Position numbers and translations under genes: made by a program. 64,000 nt of DNA, from NCBI RefSeq assembly GCF_001969265.1, contig NZ_CP019304.1, positions 2,852,001-2,916,000 of the forward strand. Direction: 5' to 3'. This DNA comes from Arthrobacter sp. QXT-31. GTDB lineage: Bacteria > Actinomycetota > Actinomycetes > Actinomycetales > Micrococcaceae. Each line of letters begins with the position of its first letter. The stretch's first letter is position 1. Positions 25,585-32,548 of the stretch are shown piece by piece. The notes beneath the pieces are model-generated. The model was not told the origin of the DNA. It saw nothing but the letters and a program-made list of their open reading frames with translations, and made no database searches.

Positions 25585-26132
25585 TGCTCCGTGGACAGTG
25601 GCGCCAGGCGCTCCTGCGGCCGGCCCTGGGCGGAGGCTGCAAGGGCGATGAGGATCTCACCGGGATGGGGAGCGTCAGCCACCCTGACCTCGACGCTCTG
25701 GTGGTGCGAGCGGATGGTGGCATCCGTAATGTGCTTCATCGGGATGTCGAAGACGGTACCGGCCGGCGCGCGCTTCTCGACGGCGGGCAGCAGCGTGGTG
25801 GCGGAAGCGGCCTTGCGATAGTGGTCACCGAACTTCAGGGTGTGAATCAGCGCCGAGCCGTGCTCGATCTCGCCTTCGATGCCGACGATGGCCGCCTTGC
25901 CGTAGGCCTCGACGGGAGCGCCGAGGGTTTCAATCACCTTGGGGGCCAGGAGGGCGCCGAGGTCCGAGGCGGTGGCATCGATGCCCTCGGTGAGATCCTC
26001 GACGAAGCCCTGGCCGGCCCAGGGGTTGTCCACGACGGCGACGGCGATCGCGACCCGGGCACCGGGCGTTACGGGGCGGCCGCCCTCGGTAAGGATTTCT
26101 TCGGACAAAGTAACGATCTTGCGGATGTTCAC
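25581..26132 (-). CDS. DUF1185 / amino acid synthesis (AA_synth) family protein 1
   Basis: 183 residues, one AA_synth domain: MNIRKIVTLSEEILTEGG, AIAVAVVDNPWAGQGFVEDL, AYGKAAIVGIEGEIEHGSALIHTLKFGDHYRKA and RSHHQSVEVRVADAPHPGEILIALAAS. Conserved Glu/His (GEIEHG) and HPGE look like functional residues. The family is structurally known but has no settled reaction. It overlaps the hydrolase and its paralogue by 4 bases each. The two copies probably form a heteromer or have divided roles in the pathway. Confidence 0.85.
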   Translation of the reverse strand: MNIRKIVTLSEEILTEGGRPVTPGARVAIAVAVVDNPWAGQGFVEDLTEGIDATASDLGALLAPKVIETLGAPVEAYGKAAIVGIEGEIEHGSALIHTLKFGDHYRKAASATTLLPAVEKRAPAGTVFDIPMKHITDATIRSHHQSVEVRVADAPHPGEILIALAASAQGRPQERLAPLSTEQ

Positions 26133-26794
26133 GGCAGGATTCCCTCCAGGATTTCAGCGGTTACGGGGCGGTCGGTGGTTCGGTCACCGATGCGGGGATG
26201 CGGACGCGACCCCGTAGAGGCGGCGGCGACCACGACAATCTCGTTGGGGTGGGGCGCGTCGCTCAGGTTCAGCGTCAAGGTTTGGTAGTGGCTGCGCGTG
26301 GAAGCGGCTTCCTTGTGCCACATCGGCACGGCGATGGTGGTTCCAGGCTCTGCCCGGTCGTCCGAGAAGGAGAGGATTGACGTGCCTTCGAGGAACTCGC
26401 GGACGAGGTTGCCGAAGAACGGGGTGTGAATCAGCGCCGCGGCGTGCTCAACCTCGCCCTTCAGCCCGACAACGGCGGATTTGCCGAAAGCCTCGATCTC
26501 GCCGGCACCTCCCAGAGCTGCCGTGAGGCGGTCGGTGAGAATTTTCGCGAGCACGGGAGCTATGCGTTCGGTTTCGGATGCCAGGTCGGTTGAGACAGCC
26601 GAACCGATCCACGGATTGCGGATGACGGCGGCTGCGGCCGCCCTGGTCACGCTGGTGGCCAGGGCACCTGACCCGTCCCGGAGGATTTCTTCCGTTAGGA
26701 CGGTGATCTTCCGGACCCCGAGTTCGCGGGCGAGTTCTTCGACGGCGGACGCCGGGTTGGTTCCCTCAGCGACGGGTGTGATTGTCTCGGACAC
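26129..26794 (-). CDS. DUF1185 / amino acid synthesis (AA_synth) family protein 2
   Basis: 221 residues, a paralogue of the next gene with the same blocks: GVRKITVLTEEILRDG, AAVIRNPWIGSAVSTDL, AFGKSAVVGLKGEVEHAAALIHTPFFGNLVREF and LNLSDAPHPNEIVVVAAAS. The N-terminal extension of about 27 residues is unique. The start is GTG with GAAGGG upstream. It is the first structural gene of the operon, 53 bases after the GntR stop. Function unproven; the tight coupling to a hydrolase argues for an enzyme acting on a small amide or amino acid-like compound. Confidence 0.85.
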   Translation of the reverse strand: MSETITPVAEGTNPASAVEELARELGVRKITVLTEEILRDGSGALATSVTRAAAAAVIRNPWIGSAVSTDLASETERIAPVLAKILTDRLTAALGGAGEIEAFGKSAVVGLKGEVEHAAALIHTPFFGNLVREFLEGTSILSFSDDRAEPGTTIAVPMWHKEAASTRSHYQTLTLNLSDAPHPNEIVVVAAASTGSRPHPRIGDRTTDRPVTAEILEGILP

Positions 26795-26847
26795 GGTTCA
26801 ACCCTTCTTTGGGGAGCTAGTGGCAGTCATGGGGTTCCTTTCGGTAA

Positions 26848-27600
26848 CTAAGCTTCTTTTTCTGCCCCGGCTTGTTCTGCACCGGCGGCAGTGCCGGTGT
26901 CGGCGCCGACACCGGCGGCAGTGCCGGTGTCGGCGCCGCGCGCCGCAGCCAGGCTGGAGGCATTGACGTGGCCGCGCATGGCAAGCTCGGCGCCAACAGG
27001 ATCCTTTTCCAGGAGCGCATCCACCACCGACTGGTGTTCCCGGATGGAGGCGCGCATACGGGCGGGGCGCTCAACGGTCTCGAGCACAATCCGGTGGTAG
27101 GCAAGCTGGTTCATGAGGCGCCCGTAGTGCTCGACGAGCTTCGAGTTGTCGGAGCCCCTGACGATCGTCCAGTGGAACTCGTGGACTAGTTCCGCGTACC
27201 TGGCGCTGTCCGCAGTCCGTTCAGCGCGCTCCGACTCCTCGATGTTGCGCTTGAGGATTTCCATTTCCGGGACAGGGCCCCGCCGGGAAAGCAGGCTTGC
27301 GGCCAAGCCCTCGAGGCTTTCCTTCAGCTGGAAGAGCTCAACGATCTCGCGGCGCGTCGGAATCCGGACAAAGGTCCCTACCTTGGGCCTGATTTCAACA
27401 AGGCCTTCGTTCTCCAGTTGCTTGAGCGCCTCCCGCACGGGCGTCCTGCTCACGTCAAACTCCTCCGCCAGGAACAGCTCCGGCAGCGGGGCGCCCGGAG
27501 GGTACTCACCGCTGAGGACCAGCTTCCGCAGCTTGTCCAAAAGGCTGACCTGATTAGCGGACGCCGGGGCGTCCTTTCGCAACTGGATGGCTTCTTGCAT
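26848..27600 (-). CDS. GntR family regulator (FadR/VanR type)
   Basis: 250 residues. A winged helix with LFLAEEFDVSRTPVREALKQLENEGLVEIRPKVGTFVR is at 40-79, followed by an all-helical FCD ligand domain (about 85-215) with the metal-binding His residues expected of FCD. The tail carries a near-perfect 10-residue tandem (GADTGTAAG.). It is the first gene transcribed on the minus strand and divergent from the flavin reductase gene, so it should control both arms of the island. Confidence 0.92.
   Translation of the reverse strand: MQEAIQLRKDAPASANQVSLLDKLRKLVLSGEYPPGAPLPELFLAEEFDVSRTPVREALKQLENEGLVEIRPKVGTFVRIPTRREIVELFQLKESLEGLAASLLSRRGPVPEMEILKRNIEESERAERTADSARYAELVHEFHWTIVRGSDNSKLVEHYGRLMNQLAYHRIVLETVERPARMRASIREHQSVVDALLEKDPVGAELAMRGHVNASSLAAARGADTGTAAGVGADTGTAAGAEQAGAEKEA
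26881..26938 (-). repeat. 30-bp tandem repeat inside the GntR C-terminus
   Basis: A 30-base unit repeats 1.93 times without mismatch (26881-26910, 26911-26938). It is in frame and adds ten residues to a disordered tail. It looks like recent slippage. Confidence 0.9.
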
Positions 27601-27614
27601 GCATCAAACCTATG

Positions 27615-27624
27615 TTGCATACAA
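27615..27624. promoter_or_regulatory. Putative GntR operator in the divergent spacer
   Basis: TTGCATACAA, one mismatch from the palindrome TTGTATACAA, the kind of site used by FadR/VanR-type GntR regulators. It is 15-24 bases upstream of the gntR start. The nearby TTGCATGCA at 27595-27603 overlaps that start codon and may be a second half-site. Confidence 0.4.
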
Positions 27625-27683
27625 GAGCCTCGTCAAGGGGTTGGCGGGAACTCGGGGATTTTCCGCACTTTGCAGTACACCTA

Positions 27684-27712
27684 TTGACGTAGATCACACT
27701 CGGGCCTACGGT
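27684..27712 (+). promoter_or_regulatory. Leaderless promoter of the SnoaL-flavin reductase gene
   Basis: -35 TTGACG (27684-27689), 17-bp spacing and -10 TACGGT (27707-27712). The ATG begins 6 bases after the -10, so transcription should start at or next to the A of the ATG, giving a leaderless mRNA. No Shine-Dalgarno sequence is present, which agrees. Confidence 0.6.
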
Positions 27713-27718
27713 TGTGGC

Positions 27719-28669
27719 ATGCAACAGACATTCTCTGACACCTTGACCGCAGCGTGGACGGCAGCCTGGGACGAGGGTGACGTCAACGCTTTCGACGCAA
27801 TCGTCACTGCCGACTACCGCCGTGAGAGCGCCGGCACGAAAAAGATCACCGGCCTGAAAGAGCTGCAGCAGGAAATCCTCGATGTCCGGGCGGCATTCCC
27901 GGACCTCACCACCCGCATCGACAAGGTCATCGCCAGCGGTGACGACATGGCGATCTTCTGGACCACGACCGGCACGTTCACGCATCCCCTCGGCGGGGTT
28001 CCGCCCACAGGACGCGTCGTCGAGACCCGCGGCTCAAACGCCATCACCCTGCGCGATGGCCGGATTGCCTATGAGCGGGTTACCTGGGACGCGGCCGAAC
28101 TGCTTGCCCACCTGGGTATCCCGTCCCTCAACTCGGCCTTCGAGGATGGAACGCCGGACGTCGTTGTGGACAACCTGTCCGGCAACCTCCCGCTGGACAT
28201 CATGAAGGGATTCAACCGCCAGTTCATCACCGGGGTTACTGTCGTGACGACCGTTGACGAAACCGGCACGCCGCGGGGCCTGGCCGCCAACTCCTACGCC
28301 TCAATTTCCCTGGACCCGCCGCTGGTTCTCGTCTGCGTCCAGAAGACGTCGTCGACCTATCCCGCGCTGTTCCAGTCCTCACACTTTGGAATCAATATCC
28401 TCAGCAACGACCAGCTGGGGACCGTGCGGACATTCGCCTCGAAAACACCTGACAAGTTCGCAGACCTGGAATGGCATGCAGGACCCAACGGCGTGCCACT
28501 CATTGACGGGTCGGCGGCTTCACTCGAGGCCGAAATCAAGGAACGCTTCCAGGCCAAGACCCACACGATCTTCGTCGGCCGGGTCCGGCACGCCGAAGTC
28601 GCTGAAGCGGCTCCGATGGTCTATAAAGCAGGCCACTTCTTTGACGGCGCGCGCCTCGAGGAACTCTGA
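27719..28669 (+). CDS. SnoaL-like domain fused to FMN-binding flavin reductase (TgnA-like role)
   Basis: 316 residues. Residues 1-135 are a SnoaL-like/ester-cyclase cone fold (MQQTFSDTLTAAWTAAWDEGDVNAFDAIV..., with GGVPPTGRVVE and IAYERVTWD). Residues 155-315 are a split-barrel flavin reductase (FNRQFITGVTVVTT, RGLAANSYASISLDPPLVLVCVQKTSSTYPAL, FGINILSNDQ, GHFFDGARL). The reductase half should supply reduced FMN to the LLM monooxygenase encoded across the regulator. The fusion is unusual; the SnoaL half may bind or process the substrate. The start has no ribosome-binding site but fits a leaderless promoter. Confidence 0.85.
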   Translation: MQQTFSDTLTAAWTAAWDEGDVNAFDAIVTADYRRESAGTKKITGLKELQQEILDVRAAFPDLTTRIDKVIASGDDMAIFWTTTGTFTHPLGGVPPTGRVVETRGSNAITLRDGRIAYERVTWDAAELLAHLGIPSLNSAFEDGTPDVVVDNLSGNLPLDIMKGFNRQFITGVTVVTTVDETGTPRGLAANSYASISLDPPLVLVCVQKTSSTYPALFQSSHFGINILSNDQLGTVRTFASKTPDKFADLEWHAGPNGVPLIDGSAASLEAEIKERFQAKTHTIFVGRVRHAEVAEAAPMVYKAGHFFDGARLEEL

Positions 28670-28699
28670 GACGCCAGCGAACTGCAATTTGGAGCACTC

Positions 28700-30379
28700 A
28701 TGACCCACATCAAAAATGCTGAGGACCTGATGGAAGACACATCCTCCGGCATGGGCGAAAACCACCAGCTCGCCGACTCGCCCACTGCCGGTGAGCCGAC
28801 GGCTGAAACAGCAATGGCCAAGGCAGACCGCCTGCGGCACAAACCCGGAGCAGTGTTCTGGGCGGCCGTCGGGCTGATCGGCGCGTTCACGGCCTGGGCA
28901 TCATTGGCACCCGAGAACCTGAGTGCCGTCATGACCGCGGCCATGGACTGGGTGGCACAGAGCGTCGGCTGGAGCTACCTGGCTGTGACCCTCGGCTGCA
29001 TCGGACTGCTCATCTACATCGGCCTCAGCAGGTTCGGAACCATCCGGCTCGGCGCCGACGACGCGAAGCCCGACTTCAGCACCTGGTCGTGGCTGGCGAT
29101 GATCCTCTCCGCGGTCATGGGAATTGGCCTCATCAGCTACGGTGTGGCCGAGCCGATCTCGCACTTCGCTTCGCCGCCCCACGGTTTGGCCGAAGCCGGC
29201 ACCTCGGAGGCCGCGGTCCGGGCCATGCAGTTCTCCTACTTCGACTGGGGCCCCCACGCCTGGGCAGTATTCGGCGTCTTCGGCCTCGCCATCGCATACT
29301 CCACGCACCGCCGCAACAATGCAGGGTTGGTGTCACCGATGCTGCGCCCGGTCTTCGGCAAGCTGGTCGACGGCTGGTTCGGCAAGATGATCGACGTGTT
29401 CGCCATCATCGCCACCCTCTTCGGGACGACGACGTCCCTCGGGCTCGGCGCTTCCCAGATCGGCGAAGGCATCGACCGTGTGTTCGGCATCCCCTCCAAC
29501 CTCCTGGGCCAGATCCTGATCATCGCCGTCATCACCGTGATCTTCACACTGTCCGCGCTCTCCGGCGTGCACCGCGGCGTCAAATACCTAAGCCAGGGAA
29601 CAATGGTTCTCTCCGCCGGGCTGGGACTCTACGTGCTGTTCGCCGGTCCCACCAACTTCATCTCGAACCTGTTCTTCCGCTCGCTCGGCGAATACCTCAG
29701 CGGTTTCTTCGCGGTGAGCCTGCTGACCCCCAGCACGCCGGAAGACGTCCAGTGGATGCAGTGGTGGACCTACTTCATGATGGCCTGGTGGCTGAGCTGG
29801 GGCGCCTTCGTCGGCGTCTTCCTCGCAAAGATCTCCGGGGGGCGCACGGTCCGCCAGTTCATCGCAGGCGTCATGATCGTCCCGAGCATTGTCTTCTTCG
29901 CATGGTTCACCATCTTCGGCGGCTCAGCAATCAAGTTCGACATGGAAAATGGGGGCCAGATCGGGGCCGCTGCGCTCGAGGACGTCAACTCAGCGTTCTT
30001 CGCCACCCTCGCCGAGCTCCCCCTGTCCGGGCTCACCTCCGTCGTGTCGATCTTCCTGGTGGTGATGTACTTCGTCTCCGGCGCGGACGCGAACACCTTC
30101 GTCCTGAGCATGATGTCCTCCCGCGGAACGCTCAATCCAACCAAGCCGGTCCTGACCACCTGGGGCCTGCTGACCGGGCTGTGCGCGGTCGTGCTCCTCA
30201 TCGTCGGCGGCCTCAGCGCACTCCAGCAGGCAGCAATGCTGTCGGCACTGCCGTTCACCGTGATCGTGGCCCTCCTCGGAGCCGGCCTGGTGATCGAGCT
30301 GAGGAAGGACCCCCAGTTCGAAGGGACACGCGCCCTCACGCAGCGCGATCTCAACCGGATCCTCAAGCCCCAGGCCTAG
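28700..30379 (+). CDS. BCCT family betaine/quaternary ammonium transporter
   Basis: 559 residues with 12 helices and about 50 N-terminal cytoplasmic residues. The glycine-rich segment VMGIGLISYGVAEP (about 140-153) and the tryptophan segment MMAWWLSWGAFVG (about 360-372) form the substrate-binding core of BetP-type carriers, which accept trimethylammonium and other betaines. It lacks a long osmosensing C-terminal tail, so it is more likely a nutrient importer than an osmolyte carrier. It starts 30 bases after the flavin reductase, in the same operon. This points to a betaine as the substrate of the island. Confidence 0.92.
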   Translation: MTHIKNAEDLMEDTSSGMGENHQLADSPTAGEPTAETAMAKADRLRHKPGAVFWAAVGLIGAFTAWASLAPENLSAVMTAAMDWVAQSVGWSYLAVTLGCIGLLIYIGLSRFGTIRLGADDAKPDFSTWSWLAMILSAVMGIGLISYGVAEPISHFASPPHGLAEAGTSEAAVRAMQFSYFDWGPHAWAVFGVFGLAIAYSTHRRNNAGLVSPMLRPVFGKLVDGWFGKMIDVFAIIATLFGTTTSLGLGASQIGEGIDRVFGIPSNLLGQILIIAVITVIFTLSALSGVHRGVKYLSQGTMVLSAGLGLYVLFAGPTNFISNLFFRSLGEYLSGFFAVSLLTPSTPEDVQWMQWWTYFMMAWWLSWGAFVGVFLAKISGGRTVRQFIAGVMIVPSIVFFAWFTIFGGSAIKFDMENGGQIGAAALEDVNSAFFATLAELPLSGLTSVVSIFLVVMYFVSGADANTFVLSMMSSRGTLNPTKPVLTTWGLLTGLCAVVLLIVGGLSALQQAAMLSALPFTVIVALLGAGLVIELRKDPQFEGTRALTQRDLNRILKPQA

Positions 30380-30414
30380 CACCAGCTTCTGACACCTCCT
30401 AAAAGGACTTCCTG

Positions 30415-31910
30415 ATGACAGTTACTTCTGCGCTTTCCCCTGCCGCCTCGACCGAGCTGGAATCCTCCCTCCTCGCCTCCGTGCCGACCGGCCTGCTGAT
30501 CGGCGGGCAGTGGCGGGACGCGTCCGACGGCGGCACGTTCGACGTCGAGGATCCGGCGACCGGCAAGGTTCTGGCAACGCTGGCCAGCGCGACGAGCGAA
30601 GACGCCCTCTCCGCGCTGGATGCGGCCGACGGCGTCCAGGCGGCCTGGGCGCGGACCGCGCCGCGTGAGCGGGCAGAGATCCTGCGCCGGGCCTTCGAGC
30701 TGGTGACCGAACGGGCGGAGGACTTCGCCCTGCTCATGACCCTCGAGATGGGCAAGCCGCTGGCCGAGGCGCGGGGCGAGGTGGCCTATGCGGCCGAGTT
30801 CCTGCGCTGGTTTTCAGAGGAGGCGGTGCGGGATTACGGCCGCTATCTGACCACTCCCGAGGGCAAAAACAAGATCCTCGTCCAGCACAAGCCGGTCGGC
30901 CCCTGCCTGCTGATCACCCCGTGGAACTTCCCGCTCGCCATGGCCACCCGCAAGGTTGCCCCTGCCGTGGCGGCAGGATGCACCATGGTGCTTAAGCCCG
31001 CAAAGCTCACGCCGCTGACCTCGCAACTCTTTGCGCAGGTGATGACCGAGGCGGGCCTGCCAGCCGGGGTACTGAACGTCGTGTCGTCGTCGTCGGCCTC
31101 ATCCATCTCCGGGCCCCTGATGAAGGATGCGCGGTTGCGGAAAGTGTCCTTCACAGGCTCGACGCCGGTGGGCAAGCAGCTGATGGCGGAGGCGTCCCGG
31201 AACGTATTGCGCACCTCGATGGAGCTGGGCGGGAACGCCCCGTTCATTGTGTTTGAGGACGCCGACCTGGACAAGGCGGTGCAGGGCGCGATGGCGGCAA
31301 AGATGCGGAACATGGGGGAGGCGTGTACCGCCGCCAACCGGTTCCTCGTGCACGAATCCGTGGCGCAGGAGTTCACCGGCAAATTCGCCGAGGCGATGAA
31401 AGCCCTCCGGCCCGGCCGCGGCACCGAGGCCGGCGTGACGGTGGGCCCGCTGATCGACGCCGGCGCACGCAAGGATGTGCACGCCCTGGTGGAAGACGCC
31501 GTCACCGCCGGCGCAACACCGGCGGCGCGCCTGTGGATGGCCCCGGCTACTTCTATCAGCCCACCGTCCTGGCGGGCGTATCAAACACCGCGGAGATCCT
31601 GCGCACCGAGATCTTCGGTCCGGTCGCCCCGGTCACCACGTTCAGCACCGAGGAACAGGCCATTGCCATGGCCAACGCCACCGAGTACGGCCTGGCCGCC
31701 TACCTCTACACCCGCGACTACGAGCGGATGTTCCGCGTGTCAGAGCAGATCGAATTCGGCATGGTCGGTTTCAATGCAGGCGTCATCTCCAATGCCGCGG
31801 CACCCTTCGGCGGCGTCAAGCAGTCCGGGCTGGGGCGTGAAGGAGGCTCGGAAGGCATCACCGAATACACCACCACGCAGTACATCGGCATCGCAGACCC
31901 CTACGCCTAA
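30415..31910 (+). pseudogene. gabD: Succinate-semialdehyde dehydrogenase with internal frame break
   Basis: The first 367 codons read as a GabD-type aldehyde dehydrogenase with catalytic Glu270 (SMELGGNAPFIVF) and Cys304 (NMGEACTAANRF). After the codon ending at 31515 homology leaves this frame and resumes at 31518 in another (TGGAPVDGPGYFYQPTVL through EIFGPVAP to KQSGLGREGG and the stop at 31910). Compared with the family pattern GAKVLTGGAPVDGPGYF, about 7 bases are missing at 31516-31517. Translation without correction gives a 524-residue chimera with a wrong C terminus. It could be a real deletion or an assembly error. In the pathway it would convert succinate semialdehyde to succinate. 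Confidence 0.85.
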
Positions 31911-31918
31911 AGCCCGGC

Positions 31919-31988
31919 AAAGCGCGAACGGACAGTTGTGGCCCCAAAACGCCGGGAAAATGGGGCCACAAGTGTACGTTCGCGCTTA
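31919..31988. repeat. Dispersed palindromic repeat, copy 2
   Basis: 28-bp arms (31919-31946, 31961-31988) with three mismatches, around the centre AAACGCCGGGAAAA, one base different from copy 1 at 21965. The right arm overlaps the Lrp stop codon and the left arm begins 9 bases after the gabD stop. It lies between two converging genes, where it can terminate both. Confidence 0.9.
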
Positions 31989-32465
31989 ACCGGTTTTGTG
32001 TGCGGCCTCGGCTTCCAGCAGCGGCAGGGTCCTTCCCTGGAAGTGGGTGTTGAGGACGATCACCGTGGTGGAGCGCAGCACCGTCTTGGTGGACATCATC
32101 GCGTCGAGCACCCGCTGCAGGTCCGGATTGGAGCGGGCGGCGATGCGGGCCATGAGGTCCGAGCTGCCGGAGACCGTGTGGATCTCCGTCAGTTCGGGGA
32201 TTTTGGTGAGCGCGGCCACCACGGCGTCATGGCCCAGGTCCTGGTTGATGGTCAGCGAGCAAAAGGCCACCACGGGGAAACCGAAGTGGGCGGGGTCGGG
32301 CTGCGGCACCCACGAACCGATCACGCCCTTGTCCGTCATGCGGTCCAGCCGGGCCTGGACCGTGGCCCGCGCGATTTTGAGCACCCGCGAGGCCTCCAGC
32401 ACGGAGGCGCGCGGCGCATCCGTGAAGAACCGGACAATTTTCGCATCCAATGCGTCCACGTTCAT
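31986..32465 (-). CDS. Lrp/AsnC family transcriptional regulator
   Basis: 159 residues: MNVDALDAKIVRFFTDAPRASVLEASRVLKIARATVQARLDRMTDKGVI (helix-turn-helix, 1-49), then the RAM effector-binding domain (about 70-145, ...EIHTVSGSSDLMARIAARS). The start at 32465 has GGGAGC 6 bases before it. It is encoded downstream of a TPP enzyme and an aminotransferase on the same strand, with an amino acid permease divergent beyond them, so it most likely senses the amino acid they consume. Confidence 0.9.
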   Translation of the reverse strand: MNVDALDAKIVRFFTDAPRASVLEASRVLKIARATVQARLDRMTDKGVIGSWVPQPDPAHFGFPVVAFCSLTINQDLGHDAVVAALTKIPELTEIHTVSGSSDLMARIAARSNPDLQRVLDAMMSTKTVLRSTTVIVLNTHFQGRTLPLLEAEAAHKTG

Positions 32466-32486
32466 GGCGTGCTCCCGCTTCCTCCG

Positions 32487-32515
32487 GATCCGGCAGCACA
32501 AACTGCTGCCGGATC
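32487..32515 (-). terminator. Hairpin between the TPP enzyme and lrp
   Basis: A 12-bp perfect stem (GATCCGGCAGCA and its complement) with a 5-base loop. It is downstream of the TPP enzyme stop (32549) and just upstream of lrp, so it can end the aminotransferase-TPP transcript. The small palindrome TGCCTTAGGCA at 32522-32532 lies beside it and may be an Lrp site. Confidence 0.6.
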
Positions 32516-32548
32516 TGCCAATGCCTTAGGCAAACTGGCACCATGATC

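Noticed and set aside
27711..27725. GTTGTGGCATGCAAC as a GntR operator
   Set aside because: Only 4-bp arms and it includes the start codon; may be chance. The site at 27615-27624 is a better candidate.
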